In this document: one piece after another, positions 1 through 12,306 of the stretch
Numbering within the stretch: the stretch's first letter is position 1
How the letters are laid out: each line of letters opens with the position of its first letter
Assembly: GCA_963556255.1 (NCBI GenBank)
Contig: OY744607.1
Location: 3,774,383 to 3,838,382, forward strand
Origin: Allolobophora icterica
Lineage: Eukaryota > Annelida > Clitellata > Crassiclitellata > Lumbricidae
DNA: 64,000 bases
Reading direction: 5' to 3'
Translations under genes and position numbers: made by a program
Notes under the pieces: generated by a model
Databases searched by the model: none
Told to the model about the DNA's origin: nothing
The model's input: only the letters and a program-made list of their open reading frames with translations

Positions 1-631
1 TTTACAGGCCACATAATATCTAGACCGATTCAGCCGCTCTCCGTCTCCATTCACGACTGGTATGGAATTAGGTAGGCTGCATATCCCAAGACAAGGCTGC
101 CGCTCCCGTTAGCCAACCGTATTCGGAATCAAGGCCTAAAGGTTAAGGGCCTGTGTGTTATTTGTATTTCAGCCAATACTCGTTTTGTTAATAACTCTTG
201 TTACCCCTTCACCCATCCACCACGATTAAGAGCGGGACAATGAAACGCTGTAAAATAAAATTTTGGTACTACAGACATTCTCAGAAAAGGGCGTTTGCTA
301 AATTTAATTACAAATCAGATTAGTTCGCACTATAAGCGTGAAGGGGCTCCTCTTACTTACCCTTTTTCTGTTTGGATTTTCCGAGTAATTTTGATACGAT
401 CCCGTGATTTATTAGCGGAAGTAGGTATTAAGTGGCCAGAAAATGATGAAAACACAAAAAAGGATCGGGAGAAACTTCTGCGTTTGCCCGACTATTACCG
501 ATTAACATCGGTATTTCTTATTCAAGTCTGTTTCGGTAATATCACTAAAAGACTTCACTGAGGTAAAAATATCGTACGCCTTGTTCAGCGTTGTCAATTT
601 GTTTTTGGCGACACCCACCTCCTCCGACAAA
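1..631 (+). other. 5' flank / probable 5'UTR of the Galpha12/13 gene
   Basis: No coding exon is recognisable here. The stretch precedes the ATG at 632. Open frames such as the one at 295-561 resemble no known protein and start at non-ATG codons. No TATA box stands out. Transcription start and any 5' exon cannot be placed from sequence alone. Confidence 0.4.
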
Positions 632-3600
632 ATGGCGAACCTGACGGCAACGTTCAGCTGTTGTTTTACGGAGGACGATAAGGATGGACTTGTTCGTAGT
701 AAGCTGATCGACAGACAGCTGGCGAAGGATAAGGATATGATGAGACGGACGCAGAAGGTCCTGCTGTTGGGATCGGGTGAAAGCGGCAAGAGTACCTTTC
801 TCAAACAAATGCGCATAATAAACGGGAAGACGTTCGAGACGGAGGAACTGAAAGCGTTTAAGCTGGTCATTTACGGGAATATAATTAAAGGAATGAAGGT
901 CTTGATCGATGCGCGCGACAAACTCTCGATGCCTTTCGAAAATTCTACCAGCATTCAGCGAGCCAACTTCGTGTTTGGTTACGATAACAACGTCAAGTTG
1001 GAGGAGCCCGTCTTTATGCAGTATGTTCCAGCGATGATGGAACTCTGGAAGGACAGGGGCATACAGCGGGCGTTCGACAGACGAAGAGAGTTTCAACTGG
1101 TAGGTCCTGATTGTGCTTCTACAGAAGTTCAAATGCACTGCTGTATCTGTACGCTGTTGAAACCTATTTTTGGCGTATGGCGTGGCTGTGATTTTGCACC
1201 TAGTTGTTCCACTTGATTTGAACGAGAGTTCGAATTGTGGGAGAAGCCAAAAACTCCTATGTACTGGTTCAAACTATCATCCATTGAAGTTACATTCTCT
1301 CCACGTGTTTCAAATCATGAGTCCGTATTCAGATTGGTTCAAACTGTCCCCACTGAATATACATTTTGGCGAACATGTGCAATCGGGGTGCCTATGTACT
1401 ATCTGGGTGGGTGTCTTTGCATCGTGAGGGTCGGTTAGGGTCAGGGTAAGCGTCGTGAGGGTTGGTTAGGGCTTAGGGTTAGGGTCAGTGTAGCTTATGT
1501 ATTTGTGCGACTAAAAAAGCTGTACCTGCGAGTGGAAACTGGATTTAAAAATTCATGGCTAGGGTTAGGCACCCCGATTGTACATGTTCGCCTACATTTT
1601 TGCCATATACAGCATGAACTCATAATGTGAAGTCATGGGCCCTACAATACAGCATGTGACCAAGTCGTATGTATAACAGCCATGGGCAAGTTGCTGACAA
1701 TCACATGTTTTTAGGAATAGTTTTCTAAAAGGTACACGTTGCAACTGATCTGAAACTCTGCAAAACTCATGTATAAATATGTGTCATGGAAGTCAAAATG
1801 TAAAATCTGTGATGTATCATAATATGTGACATGTTGTAATCTGTAACAGAAGATGGGCAGTTCTTGTAAGCTAACCCTAAAGGCAGTCATGGGTATGAAC
1901 CATTACCAACTTCATTTTTCTTTGCCGTGGCTTATTAGGGCGAATGGCCAGTCCTCTCCCTGCATGTGGTATTTCACAGGTCTGGTGTTTTTTAAATAGA
2001 TTTCTAAAAGGGACATGATAGACTAGTGGTTAGCTTGCTTGATTATCAACCCAGCGGTTGGGTTTCAAATCCCTCGATTTTCTGAGCGACATCGATGACG
2101 TCCTGCTCCTCGACCTGAGGTGAACCATGAAGGCAGCCATAAGTATGAACCATTAGCAGCTTCATTTTTCTTAGCCTTGGCTTATAAGGGCAGATGGCCA
2201 GCTTGTTGCTTTGGCACAAGCCTAGACAATGAACCCTATGCCCTCCAGTGGTTTGGCCATCTATGGGGATAGCTATCCTGTAACTCTACAGGCCCTTCTT
2301 TGTCGTCAACATTTACTGCTCTGTTTTGCTGGAGCTGAGCAAGGAACACCTCTGTGTAGAATTAGAGCAGTCTGTTAAGCCAGCCTGAGAGGCAGCCGTA
2401 GGTATGAAGTGTTAGCGACTTCGATCCTTAGCCTCTGCATATGAGAGTGAGTGTCCAAGTCGTGACTCTTTCCCTTGCCGTCTGATCTACCAACCAACCG
2501 TGTATGCTCAGTGTACTCATTATAGCTGAGTTGGCTAGTGGGGATTTGAACCCTAACCTCGCGGTTGCCAGAAGAGCCACAATGTAAATGTTCTGAGTGA
2601 TAAAATCCATTGTTCTAGTTTAATTGACTGAGAATCAAATCCCAGAGACCTTAATCTACTGAATTAATTAATCTTTGTTTGCTGTTTTACAGGGAGAATC
2701 TATAAAGTATTACGTGGATAATTTAGAAAGAATTGGCCAGATGGTATGAGAATTTAATTTCAATTAAATAACTCGTTTGCTTAGTAATTAAATTAATGGT
2801 TATCAGTTTTTCTACCAGAGCTTGGCAGTCAGACAAGTGTGCAACAGCAAGCAGCACAGAACTTACAGTGGTTATGAATTACTGTTGTATTTCATTACCA
2901 TTGTAATTCATAGCTGTTGTAATTCATAGCTATTGTAATTCATAGCTGTCGTAATTCATAGCTATTGTAATTCAGCACTGTTGTAATTCAGTATTGCTAG
3001 CAGGACTTTGGTCCCTTTAGGTCCTCTTCTTCTATCTAAACTTAATGCTAACGTGAAATCCGATCTTGTGTTATTGTATTTTCTGTTTTCCTTGTGAGCA
3101 ATAAAACCTAGTTTAGGTTATGTCATCCAATCTGATCTTAAGAAACTTGACAACTTGTAAACTGATGACTAGTTGCTGAGAGTATAATCTTTTCTAAATC
3201 TATTCTTAGCTACTCTGAAGATGTGTTTAGTAGAGAGTGACACAGTAACAGTTACCGCGGTAATTCACGGTAACAGCAGGAATGGGGTAGAGTTTAAAAA
3301 ATATTGTGGTGAGAGCACAGTAATGGGGAAACATTGTATGGTATTACCGTGGGGATGGGCACGGAAGCTGCGGTAATACCGCAGTAGTGGTTACAGAGCT
3401 CATAAATTTCCTTTGTTTCAGTGTTCTGTGAAACAGTTTTATTTACTAACTATTCATTCGTAGATTACACAAATAACAAGCTGAGGTGCTGGATTTTCAG
3501 TGTTTGCGAAATTGTAAATTTTGCGAAATTGTAAATTTTGCGAAATTGTAAATTTTGCAAGTTGTAAATTTTAATTATATGCTGTCAGTGATGATAATAA

Positions 3601-6468
3601 AAATATTAAAAGTTTATATTTCTTGCTTTTACTTTGCAGGGATGAAAATCCATTATGCAGGGGATGGTGAGGGGATGAGGATGAAGGTTGCGGGGATGGT
3701 GAGGAGATGGGGACAAGGTCCTGTGGGGATGGGAGGGGATGGGGTAAAACTAAAAATGCGGGGTGGGGATGGGGATACATTTTTGTTACCGTGTGACTCT
3801 CTAGTGTTTAGTAAGTACTGTAATCATACCACACACACACACACAGGGCTTGAAAGTGAAAGGGCATCAGTAAATTACATCGTACAACAGCCAGTCAGAA
3901 ACCAGTCATTTTCTGTGCTGTTTTGACTGAGTCACTATGATTTATGATATGATGATAGAAAACAAGCGGGTCGTTATATAACGTGCTTCAGTATGACACA
4001 GATTCTGGTATAATGCAGTCAGGGATGTGGTGCCCAGACCTAGTTCACCTGTTATAGCGCAGCGTCTTTTTAAGGAGGTTCTTAACGAGTTTCTAGTGTA
4101 GGTTTTTGTAGGTGCTTAAGGACACTATTATGCCTAGATATGGGCGTATATACAAATTATGTACATACAAACATATATGCATACATCAATCAATCAATCA
4201 ATCAATCGAAAAGCTTTATTGCAACCGAAGACAAGTCACAGGTAGTACATGATAATTGGTTATATGTAGTCATTGTAGTTGTCAACGGATAACATATAAT
4301 GGAGGGCCCTAAGGGACCGTGGTCCCGCTAAGAGGGTCTCCTATACATTTGAAGTAACAACTTAAAATATGACTGAATCGTGCGCACCAATCCCTGGTCC
4401 GTTCGATCAGGTTAGACCGCTAAAGATAAGAGTAACCATGCACTGGAATGGGGCCATGTAAGAACAAAAAACGGGTAGGGTAAGCAATCTTAACTAATCT
4501 TAACGTATTATTAGCTGCATCCCTAACTCTCCCAGAATCCTACCGGCAGACCAAGTTGGGCCCCCCTCCATACATACAGTCATAGATACATTGTGTGGTG
4601 AGACTGTATTACAATACAATACATAGTGCTCAGTGGAGTGACTTCGAAATAGTGTCCTATAACAGCGTCACGAGGCTGAAGTCTTGCTTGGAACTTGGAT
4701 ATGCGTTGACGGCGACTTTGGAATTTGCATCAGTTATCTTGCCCCAGTGATTATTATTAGCCATTTGGATTCTTGAGCCTTGATTCGAAAACCGTTTAAT
4801 ATTCTCGGCTTCTGTTGCGAGAGAAAAACGGGACACTGCAGCTATAAATTGCTATCAGGAGGGCACAAGCCCTGCCTGCGAAGGACTGATAAGGTCCCAG
4901 TTATTTGGATCTAGGCTGTGGCTTTGTTTATCTTCGTGGGAATTTTACGCAGTTGGGAAATGGTCCATGTTCTACTTGAGGAATCCTGCACCGTAGTGTA
5001 GTGGTGCTTAATAAATGAACATGCAGTAATAAGAGTAATCGTAATCATGAACTCTAAACTTCTAAAGTGCCACTCGAAAATCTAGAGCAGGGCACCAGCT
5101 TATTCACGAGCACTGTATTGTTGCAGTGAACAAGGCCTGATTTTCCAGATGCCTATAACTAGGGATTACGCTTACCTTGGGTTAAAAATAGTAATTACAA
5201 TAATAATAATAATAATAAATAATAATAATAAATAATAATAATAATAATAACTGATGATTGAACTGTAAGCAATCATTGATTGAGGCTTTGTGCATTATGA
5301 TGAAGGTAATATAGAAGTCATTGACGTTTATATTCTGGGATACTGTGCGACACAATTTTAAATTGTGGGACATTTGTTCGAGCGTTTGCCTTGTAACAGA
5401 GACTATGGGTTTGAGCTCCTCCCCTGAGACGGTTGTGCCGTCGATTGATACTGATTCATTAGGTGATGTCGCTTAATAAATAGCCTCCTCCTCTGAGACG
5501 GTTACCGTGTAAGGACCTTGAGCAAGTCCTTTGCTCACAATTACTCGGCACCATCAATTGATCAGATCATTAGATCACGATGCTTGATAAATGAGCAGCA
5601 ATATTCTGTTGTCAAAAGCTTCCCAGGGCAGCTGTGCATCAAATCCAGCGTCCTGTAATGTGATGCCTAGAACTTTATGTAATACTACATCTGTTGCATT
5701 TAGAACTACCGTAAGTTAACTAACTAACCTTTGCCCACTGATGTACCAGTCTAGTTTGAAATGACATTTAACATCACATCGGCTAGCACAGAGAGAGCGC
5801 CTCTGGTTTCTTTTTCTCTTCAAGCGACTCTAATCTATATAAATTTCCAGTTACAATTAGGACCGCGTTCTCTATCAGAGCTTTCTTATTTTCTGTAGAA
5901 CTATATTCCGAACATGCTCGACATCTTGCACTCGCGAAAGGCAACCAAGAGCATCACCGAGCACGAGTTCTGCATCGAGAACGTTCCGTTTCGATTCATC
6001 GATGTCGGCGGCCAGCGCTCCCAACGACAGAAGTGGTACCAGTGCTTCGACGAGGTGACGTCGATCCTCTTCCTCGTCTCGTCAAGCGAGTTCGATCAAG
6101 TCCTGTACGAAGATCGGAAGACGAATCGCCTGATCGAGTCGTGCGACATATTCGAAGCGATCGTCAACAACAAAGCCTTCACGACCGTCTCGATCATACT
6201 TTTTCTAAACAAGACTGATCTACTGGAAGAGAAGATCAAGGATGTTAGCATCAGTGACTATTTCAGTCATTTTGCCGGCGATCCCCGCAACCTGTCCGAC
6301 GTCCAGATGTTCGAGCTCGATCTTCTCGATCAGCGACGCCGCGACCGATCGCTTCCGCTCTTCAGTCACTTCACGACGGCGATCGACACGGAGAATATCA
6401 AGTTCGTGTTCCGAGCCGTCAAGGAGACTATCCTACACAAGAACTTGAGCTCGATAATGTTGCAATGA
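632..6468 (+). CDS. GNA12/13-like: G-protein alpha subunit, G12/13 class (3 coding exons)
   Basis: Exons: 632-1099 (156 codons), 2693-2743 (17 codons) and 5899-6468 (189 codons plus TGA), all joined in phase 0 with GT/AG ends; 362 aa, slightly shorter than vertebrate Galpha12/13 (about 380). Family role: membrane-associated GTPase that couples receptors to RhoGEFs. Visible motifs: Cys pair near residues 9-10 (likely palmitoylation); P-loop [16 protein letters not shown] at the exon 1/2 junction; switch I SRKATKS with the catalytic Arg and Mg-binding Thr; switch [14 protein letters not shown] with the catalytic Gln; [13 protein letters not shown] in place of TCAT; C-terminus MLQ, typical of G12/13. 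Exon 2 ([17 protein letters not shown]) and QRSQRQKW favour the Galpha12 side. The ATG at 632 is chosen because it has good context (CAAAATGG) and gives the usual N-terminus; the open frame upstream lacks an ATG. Oddities: Gly to Ser in switch I and Ala to Ser in the P-loop. Confidence 0.96.
1361..1603. mobile_element. Inverted-repeat element with telomere-like core (intron 1)
   Basis: Two inverted arms, about 1361-1396 and 1564-1603, share GGCGAACATGT and AATCGGGGTGCCTA. The interior is degenerate GGTTAGGG / GGGTTAGGGTCAG. It looks like a short non-autonomous element. No clear target-site duplication was found. Confidence 0.6.
1866..2206. repeat. tRNA-derived SINE copies, partial
   Basis: Two partial bodies (1866-1965 and 2124-2206) carry the family core (gaaccattaccaacttcat, then tggccag). 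A tRNA-like head lies at 2018-2075, with an A-box-like TAGTGGTTAGC and a B-box-like GTTTCAAATCC. Same family as 2362-2582, 24968-25215, 30313-30596 and others. Confidence 0.6.
2362..2582 (-). repeat. tRNA-derived SINE copy (family 1)
   Basis: Contains the family body (gtatgaagtgttagcgactt ... cagtgtactcattatagctg) and ends with GGGATTTGAACCC, the reverse complement of a pol III B box. Lies in Galpha intron 1 just before exon 2. Confidence 0.65.
2884..3000. repeat. Tandem repeat, about 19-bp unit
   Basis: Five to six imperfect copies of TGTAATTCATAGCTGT. Confidence 0.8.
3496..3565. repeat. Tandem repeat, about 18-bp unit
   Basis: Three to four copies of GCGAAATTGTAAATTTT. Confidence 0.8.
4187..4560 (-). 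repeat. Probable LINE 3' end (minus orientation)
   Basis: On the minus strand the stretch ends in CAATAAAGCTTTTCGATTG followed by a short (ATTG)n tail, a layout common at non-LTR retrotransposon 3' ends. No coding part was recognised. Confidence 0.45.
5034..5130. repeat. SINE-like fragment (family 3)
   Basis: Shares GTAATCGTAATC...AACTTCTAAAG and GGGCACCAGCTTATTCACGA with 55495-55585, 57345-57415, 58690-58770 and an inverted copy near 38240-38315. Confidence 0.65.
5196..5251. repeat. (AAT)n microsatellite
   Basis: Interrupted AAT array. Confidence 0.9.
5395..5605 (+). repeat. tRNA-derived SINE copy (family 2)
   Basis: Shares GTAAGGACCTTGAGCAAGTC and CTCACAATTACTCGGC with the copies at 27945-28085 (minus) and 29888-30045 (plus). 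Ends TGCTTGATAAATGAGCA. Confidence 0.65.
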
Positions 6469-7797
6469 TCGCTTTGTTCCCCAGCTGACTGTCTGTCTGT
6501 CTGTCTGCCTGCCTGTCTGTCTGTGTGTCTGAATGTCTGTATTACTCTTGTTACGTGCTTCAGTGAAGTTTTGGCGTAACAGGTGCCTGTCGGGTCATTT
6601 TGACTTGGTTGCAATTTTCGACGTCATGGTTACGATGTGACATCTCCGTGGATACGAGTGCATGTGAAATTTGTGCTTTGCGGTTGGCTTGAAATATTTA
6701 GGTTTTCACAAGCTGGTGATTGGATGGATGGAACATCTCTGATGCAGTGACTTAGTGGTAAATGGTCAGTCTTCCAGCCCGGTGTCCAGACTTTGATTCG
6801 TGGTGCAAAATTTGTAGGTCATCGAGGAGCCCTGCACCTGTATCAATTATGATCACAGAACAGCTCTTGTAACAATGCACAAGCCTTAGTTCAAGACACA
6901 GGCCATTGTTCAATGCACAAGCCATTGTTTATACACAAGCCATTGTTCATTGTACAAGCTGTCAATCGATGTGCAAGCCATCGATTGACGTTGCCAGGAA
7001 AGTTCTTCTCGAAGTGCTGTTGTCAGCTGTGTGCTTTAGTGAAAAGATCATTGAAGCCTTGACCTGAGCTGGCATGGACCACTGCTGACAGAACTAGAGG
7101 CATGTGTGTAAACGACGCATTTACCTTGACCATACCTTAACGTACCTGCAGTGCTTGCTTGAGTTAGACGATTTTCCAGCGCTTACCTTGGCCAACGTCT
7201 CTGAAGAGTTTGGGCCTCTGTTAAATGGTCTAAACTTGTATGCCACTGACCTATCCATTGTCCCATTATCAAGATACCATGATACGAGCCTAAGTGGGGC
7301 ACAGATGCATGGCTGTCTATGGAACTCCATGTGATGTAGTGGCAACCAAGACCCTGATCCTTTTTGTAGTTATGAGAAGTTGTTCTAATGTTGACTGGCT
7401 GTGATCGTGTTCATCCAAACGACCCATTGACCTTGGAACGGCACTTTTTGGAGAAACCCCTCCGCTAAGTTATGAAAAGATGTTTGGGGGTGAGTGGCAG
7501 GAAACTAAAATATCTCACGAGTCATCAGTTGTTTTGTCTGCAACATATTAACAGCTTTAGATTTCAACCTGTGTTCGTGTACTTTAATAATTTGTAAAAC
7601 TTTGTACTCCTCCCCGATCTCTTTTTTTTGACAACAAGAACGCTGACTCTTGGACAGATTCACGAAGTTTACGTTGATGCCTTTTCTGTATGCATTGTCG
7701 GTGCCTTTAATCCCGAGAAGCAATCTAGCGATGTATAAGCCATTTGTAGGTTTGCTGTTGAAAGGTTTTCCCTCTGTTTAAACACTATCTTACGAGG

Positions 7798-7899
7798 TTT
7801 ATTGGCAAGTGTACTACTTATGACGTTTATTCTCAAGTGTACCACTTATGACGTTTATTCACAAGTGTACCACTTATGACGTTTATTCACAAGTGTACT
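7798..7899. repeat. Tandem repeat, about 29-bp unit
   Basis: About 3.5 copies of a unit containing ACTTATGACGTTTATTCACA and AGTGTACC. Confidence 0.85.
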
Positions 7900-8392
7900 C
7901 CGCTCTTGTGCATACTCGGCAACCCCTTATATTCCTTCAGTACTCGTAAAATGAATCTGTTTTGACATCATGTACTCTCTCTAGTTTTACGTTGAGTCTC
8001 ATGCATCTGCAAGCTCTTGTGTAGTAGGCCTACTCTGAAATTTTACATCTTTTAAATGAATCGACAGTCACAAGTACTCGGCGGAGTTAACCGATATATT
8101 GTAAATGGATGTTATGGAAAATGAATCAAGTGATGCGGTTAACCAAGATGACAGAGTTCCCCGAAGGTTTCTTATCAGCTTTAGCTGAATTGGTTTGGGT
8201 TAGGGGTTTATGTTGTAAAGCTAACCTTTGAGTTGTTTTGGGGTTGCAAAGAATTTCGAGTGTTGTATCTTAATGCCATCGATTCTGGTTGTGGGTTAGA
8301 TTTCTTAAGCATAACTTTACATAACTGCCATAATCTTTGAAATTTCTAAGTCATATTGAGTGTCATGCGTGAGTTTTATAAACTGGAATCTG

Positions 8393-8417
8393 ATTGATTG
8401 ATTGATTGATTGATTGA
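8393..8417. repeat. (GATT)n microsatellite
   Basis: About six GATT units; may be the tail of a SINE or LINE. Confidence 0.8.
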
Positions 8418-8664
8418 CTGTCGTGTTGGCGATTGTGTGGCTGCCGTGACGTTGAAATTACTTCCGACAATCGGAGTTTTGTGATCTACGTAGAGTGATT
8501 TTGTTAGAGATAACGGATGCTATTGTCACTTTGTACCTCGGATTCTGTACTCATTTGTCTCTTTATTCTTCCTGTGATCTGCTGTTTTGTTTATCATCGT
8601 TTATTATATCTCCGGTTTCGTCTCATTCGAAGCGGTTTTGGGATGTTATCGTAGCACCACTCAG

Positions 8665-8865
8665 ATTTTGAGGGAGCTCCCTCCGATAGATTTTGAGGGT
8701 CTTCCTGTTTAAGATTTTGAGAGGGTTGTGTGTTAATGATTTTGAGGGGCCCCTCTCAAAGAGTTTGATAGGACCCTCTTAAAGATTTTGAGCGGCATTC
8801 TCTCTCTATAAAGATTTTGACGGGTGTTCTCTGAACGTTGTTGAGGAGGCTTCCTGTAAAAGCTT
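8665..8865. repeat. Degenerate tandem repeat containing AGATTTTGAGGG
   Basis: Five or six diverged copies of a roughly 33-bp unit containing AGATTTTGAG followed by a C/T-rich spacer. Confidence 0.6.
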
Positions 8866-9356
8866 GTGATGGTTTTCCAGTTAAGGGTGTTGAGGTGCAC
8901 CATCTTAAAGGCATTGAAATGTAATGGACGTTGCTGCCGCTGGTTGGTTTCGAGGGACTTTTTTGCTCATTATGATGAGCATCCTCTTATGCTTTTGAAG
9001 TGGATTTCCCTTGCAGTGAAACCTTTGTTGCGTCTCAAAATATTTACAGCAGCGTTTATTTGTATACGTGTTTGGACTTTTGATGACGCCTCTTTAAGAC
9101 GTCTTCCAGATGAAAGAGACAACTATGCAGTTATTTTAAATGCAACCGTTGTCCTGAAGCTTTGTTGTTTTCTGTTGGTTAGCGTCTAAACTATCGCCAT
9201 TCCTTTGTTTTTGTAGCGCCCTCTTTGGACAGTTTAGTGCATGTTACGTGAGTGATGAATAACCCTGTTTAGGTCAAAGTTTAATCCTGGCGTGTTTGTT
9301 TGAACCCTGTTTGTGGTGAATTGGTTGTTCTTGTTGTGTTTTTGTCATCTAGTGTT

Positions 9357-9975
9357 TGCTCTAGCATAGCATACTGGGACATTTTGTCACTGCATGCTAT
9401 GCTATAGTGTAGCATACTGGTACATTTTGTCACTTCATGCTATGTTGTAGCATAGCGTACTGGTACATTTTGTCATTTCATGCTATGCTATAGTATAGCA
9501 TAGTGGTACATTTTGTCACTTCATGCTATGTTGTAGCATAGCATACCGGTACATTTTGTCACTTCATGCTATGCTGTAGCATAGCATACTGGGACATTTT
9601 GTCACTTCATGCTATGCTATAGTGTAGCATACTGGTACATTTTGTCTCTTCATGCTATGCTATAGTGTAGCATACTGGTACATTTTGTCTCTTCATGCTA
9701 TGCTATAGTGTAGCATACTGGTACATTTTGTCTCTTCATGCTATGCTATAGTGTAGCATACTGGTACATTTTGTCTCTTCATGCTATGCTATAGTGTAGC
9801 ATACTGGTACATTTTGTCTCTTCATGCTATGCTATAGTGTAGCATACTGGTACATTTTGTCTCTTCATGCTATGCTATAGTGTAGCATACTGGTACATTT
9901 TGTCTCTTCATGCTATGCTATAGTGTAGCATACTGGTACATTTTGTCACTGCATGCTATGCTATAGTATAGGTTT
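9357..9975. repeat. 43-bp minisatellite, about 14 copies
   Basis: Unit includes CATGCTATGCTATAGTGTAG then CATACTGGTACATTTTGTCT. Spacing between successive CATGCTATGC starts is 43 bp (for example 9651 and 9694). Central copies are nearly identical and the outer ones diverge. Each unit contains a short inverted repeat (ATGCTATA...TGTAGCAT). Confidence 0.93.
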
Positions 9976-10729
9976 TGGTACTGCCAGGAGATACGTGGTT
10001 GTTTAGGTTCAGGTCGACGTTGCAAATCAGTAAGCAATGACCGAATGATTGAGTCATGTTGGTTGCTCTGCTGTTGCAGAACACTGATCTAATCATTTAC
10101 TGATCAGCAGGTGAACTGGATTAACCTGTGACATTGTTGTCGTTGCCATGACTACGGATTGGTAAGGTCTCATTTGTGGATGAAAGCGGTATGTATGTAG
10201 TTGAGTAATTTTGTGTAGCACTTTTATGTGGGGGGCTATCCAAAGTGCTGTGAACAAGGGGTCTTAGAGATCTGAGTGGGTGCAACTTAAGATGGGAACG
10301 GATTGTAGCTTGAGCTGAGTCTGGGTGTGTGTGGGGAACTCCACCCTAGTGGGTGTGGGGAAGACCTGTGGGAAATGAGTGGGCATTGAATGGGGCAATG
10401 GATCCCCATGTTTGAAGCAGGGATGGTGCAGATCCCCTTTCTTCAGAAATTGCACCTTGCTTGAAGTTTTGGTTCATGTCGTGTTCAGGTTTTGTTGAAC
10501 GGGGTCAGTGGTTCAGTGGGATGAATGGTTTAGTCGAATGGTTTAGTCAGATGAATGGTTGAAGAGTTGAGGCGCAGGTCTGGCTGTTGTTGTCTCTCTT
10601 ACAGAAAGGTCCTGGTTTGATTTTCGAATTTTGAATTCTGTCGGTTAAATGTAGTCCCCAGCAGATCTGTGTAGGATTTTTAAATATTTCTGGTTGATAA
10701 GTGTTGCAATTTTCTGAGCTATTTACTTT

Positions 10730-10975
10730 CCTGGTTAACTTGCAAAATTATTATAGATTAATCCTGTTCTTGGTTAACTTGCGATGGGTTTATTTACTGT
10801 TCTTGGTTAACTTGCAAGGGGCTATGTACTGTTTGTGGTTAACCTGCAAAGGTGTTATTGACTGCTCATGATTAACTTGCTATTTACTTTTCTGGTTAAC
10901 TTGCAATGGGTTTACTTTGTGATCGGTTATATATGGGTTTTGATTTTGTACTGTTCCTGGTTAACTTGCAGAGGA
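10730..10975. repeat. Degenerate repeat of TGGTTAACTTGCAA
   Basis: Six or more copies of TGGTTAACTTGCAA at irregular spacing, mostly preceded by CTGTTCT or similar. Confidence 0.75.
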
Positions 10976-12306
10976 GTTGTGTACTTGTTTGATTTTAAAA
11001 TATCTTCTATGACCTTGCAACAGTTAATTATTAAAATCCTGTATCGTTCGTTTTCGACTGTGTAACTGACTACCTGGCATATTGTTTTAGTTCTGCTGAA
11101 GTGTTATTGCTTGTAATCATGTTGTATCTGCAGTTAACGCTATGCTCATCACATGATTAGATTTAATTAGGTTGAAACCATGTGTGATTTGTCTAGTCCG
11201 TCTTTTTTCAGCTGCTGGAGGTAACTGTGCAAAAGTGGAATTTTATATTTTACGATTAAATTTTGTTAATGGTTGTAGATCGTATGATGAGAGGAAATAG
11301 AAAATAAATGAGCCCCCCTCTGAATCTTGATGGTTTTTTTTCGACAGTCTTTGAAAGAAATTATCGAGAAACTCGATGATTTAGATCTGACCATTTGGAG
11401 AAATTTTAGGTTAATTATTAATCGATTTGTTTATAGAAAATAGTTAATTTCTGAATGAAAAGGAAATGGTAGTTTAAGTTTCTTTACAAGTAGGATTGGT
11501 TTAACTGACCAGGAAGCCAATCAGTAAGAATAATTATACCAGAAGGAACATCTACATGTGATAGTTTAGAAAAATTTCTAAATATTAATTAAATAATAAC
11601 AAGTTAGTTTTCTTAATGTTGATCAATTCCGATGATTATGAGAGGAAATAATTTGCTATTATCTGAAGAAAAACATTAGTTATAAGTTTATAAGTGTCAA
11701 AGAAATGAATTAATAAGTTAGCTTCTGATATGTATAAGTGATCAGTAATTTTTTAAGTGCCAGTTATATAGGGAGCACCATATGTGTCTGCTTGTGTGTG
11801 TTCATAGTTTTGTGTACGGGCCCTTGTAATGGGAAGGATGTATGTTACGGCGCTATAGAAATTGTCATTATTATTATTATTATTATTATTAACTATGGGG
11901 AGCTTGGAAGACGTTGTATAAGTGTTTTATTAAATTACATTACATTACAAGTGATCAGTGTCGTGTGACTGTGAAAATTCGTGTTGTGTGAGACCGTACG
12001 TATGTGACTATACAGCTAGAGTGACTATGAAAGGAGACATTTTTCCTTTCTTGTGTTGTGTATTGCACTGGGCAATTGATGTAGCCTCTATTCACAGCAG
12101 CTCCTTGGTGTAACCCAAAGCTCAAACGGTTCTGCAGCCATGTTTTACGTTTTACCCGAATATCCATCGTCAAAGCGTGAGGCACTTGGCAGGTCGAGTA
12201 AGAAATCGATTTACGCTTTACTGATTTATTGCGTGAGAATTTGTAGAGTATTTTTATAAGCGTGTGTACAATTATCGTCCGATCTGATGTGTACAGTTTA
12301 TGGGTA

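Larger units (their letters stand above)
2744..5898 (+). other. Galpha12/13 intron 2 with repeats
   Basis: Flanked by the donor ATG|GTATGAG and the acceptor TTCTGTAG|AAC. It holds short tandem repeats, a LINE-like 3' tail, SINE pieces and an AAT microsatellite, listed separately. No other exon recognised. Confidence 0.7.

Noticed and set aside
545..1138. A 197-codon minus-strand frame opposite Galpha exon 1
   Set aside because: Antisense shadow of a strongly conserved coding exon, with no recognisable domain.
1425..1575. Chromosome-end telomere
   Set aside because: Degenerate, short, inside an intron and enclosed by inverted arms.
7104..7334. Short plus-strand frame starting MCKRRIYLDHTLTYLQC
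   Set aside because: Open on both strands with no homology, splice context or neighbouring exon.
9357..9975. CRISPR-like regular repeat array
   Set aside because: Repeats are contiguous 43-bp units without unique spacers, in animal intergenic DNA; a minisatellite.
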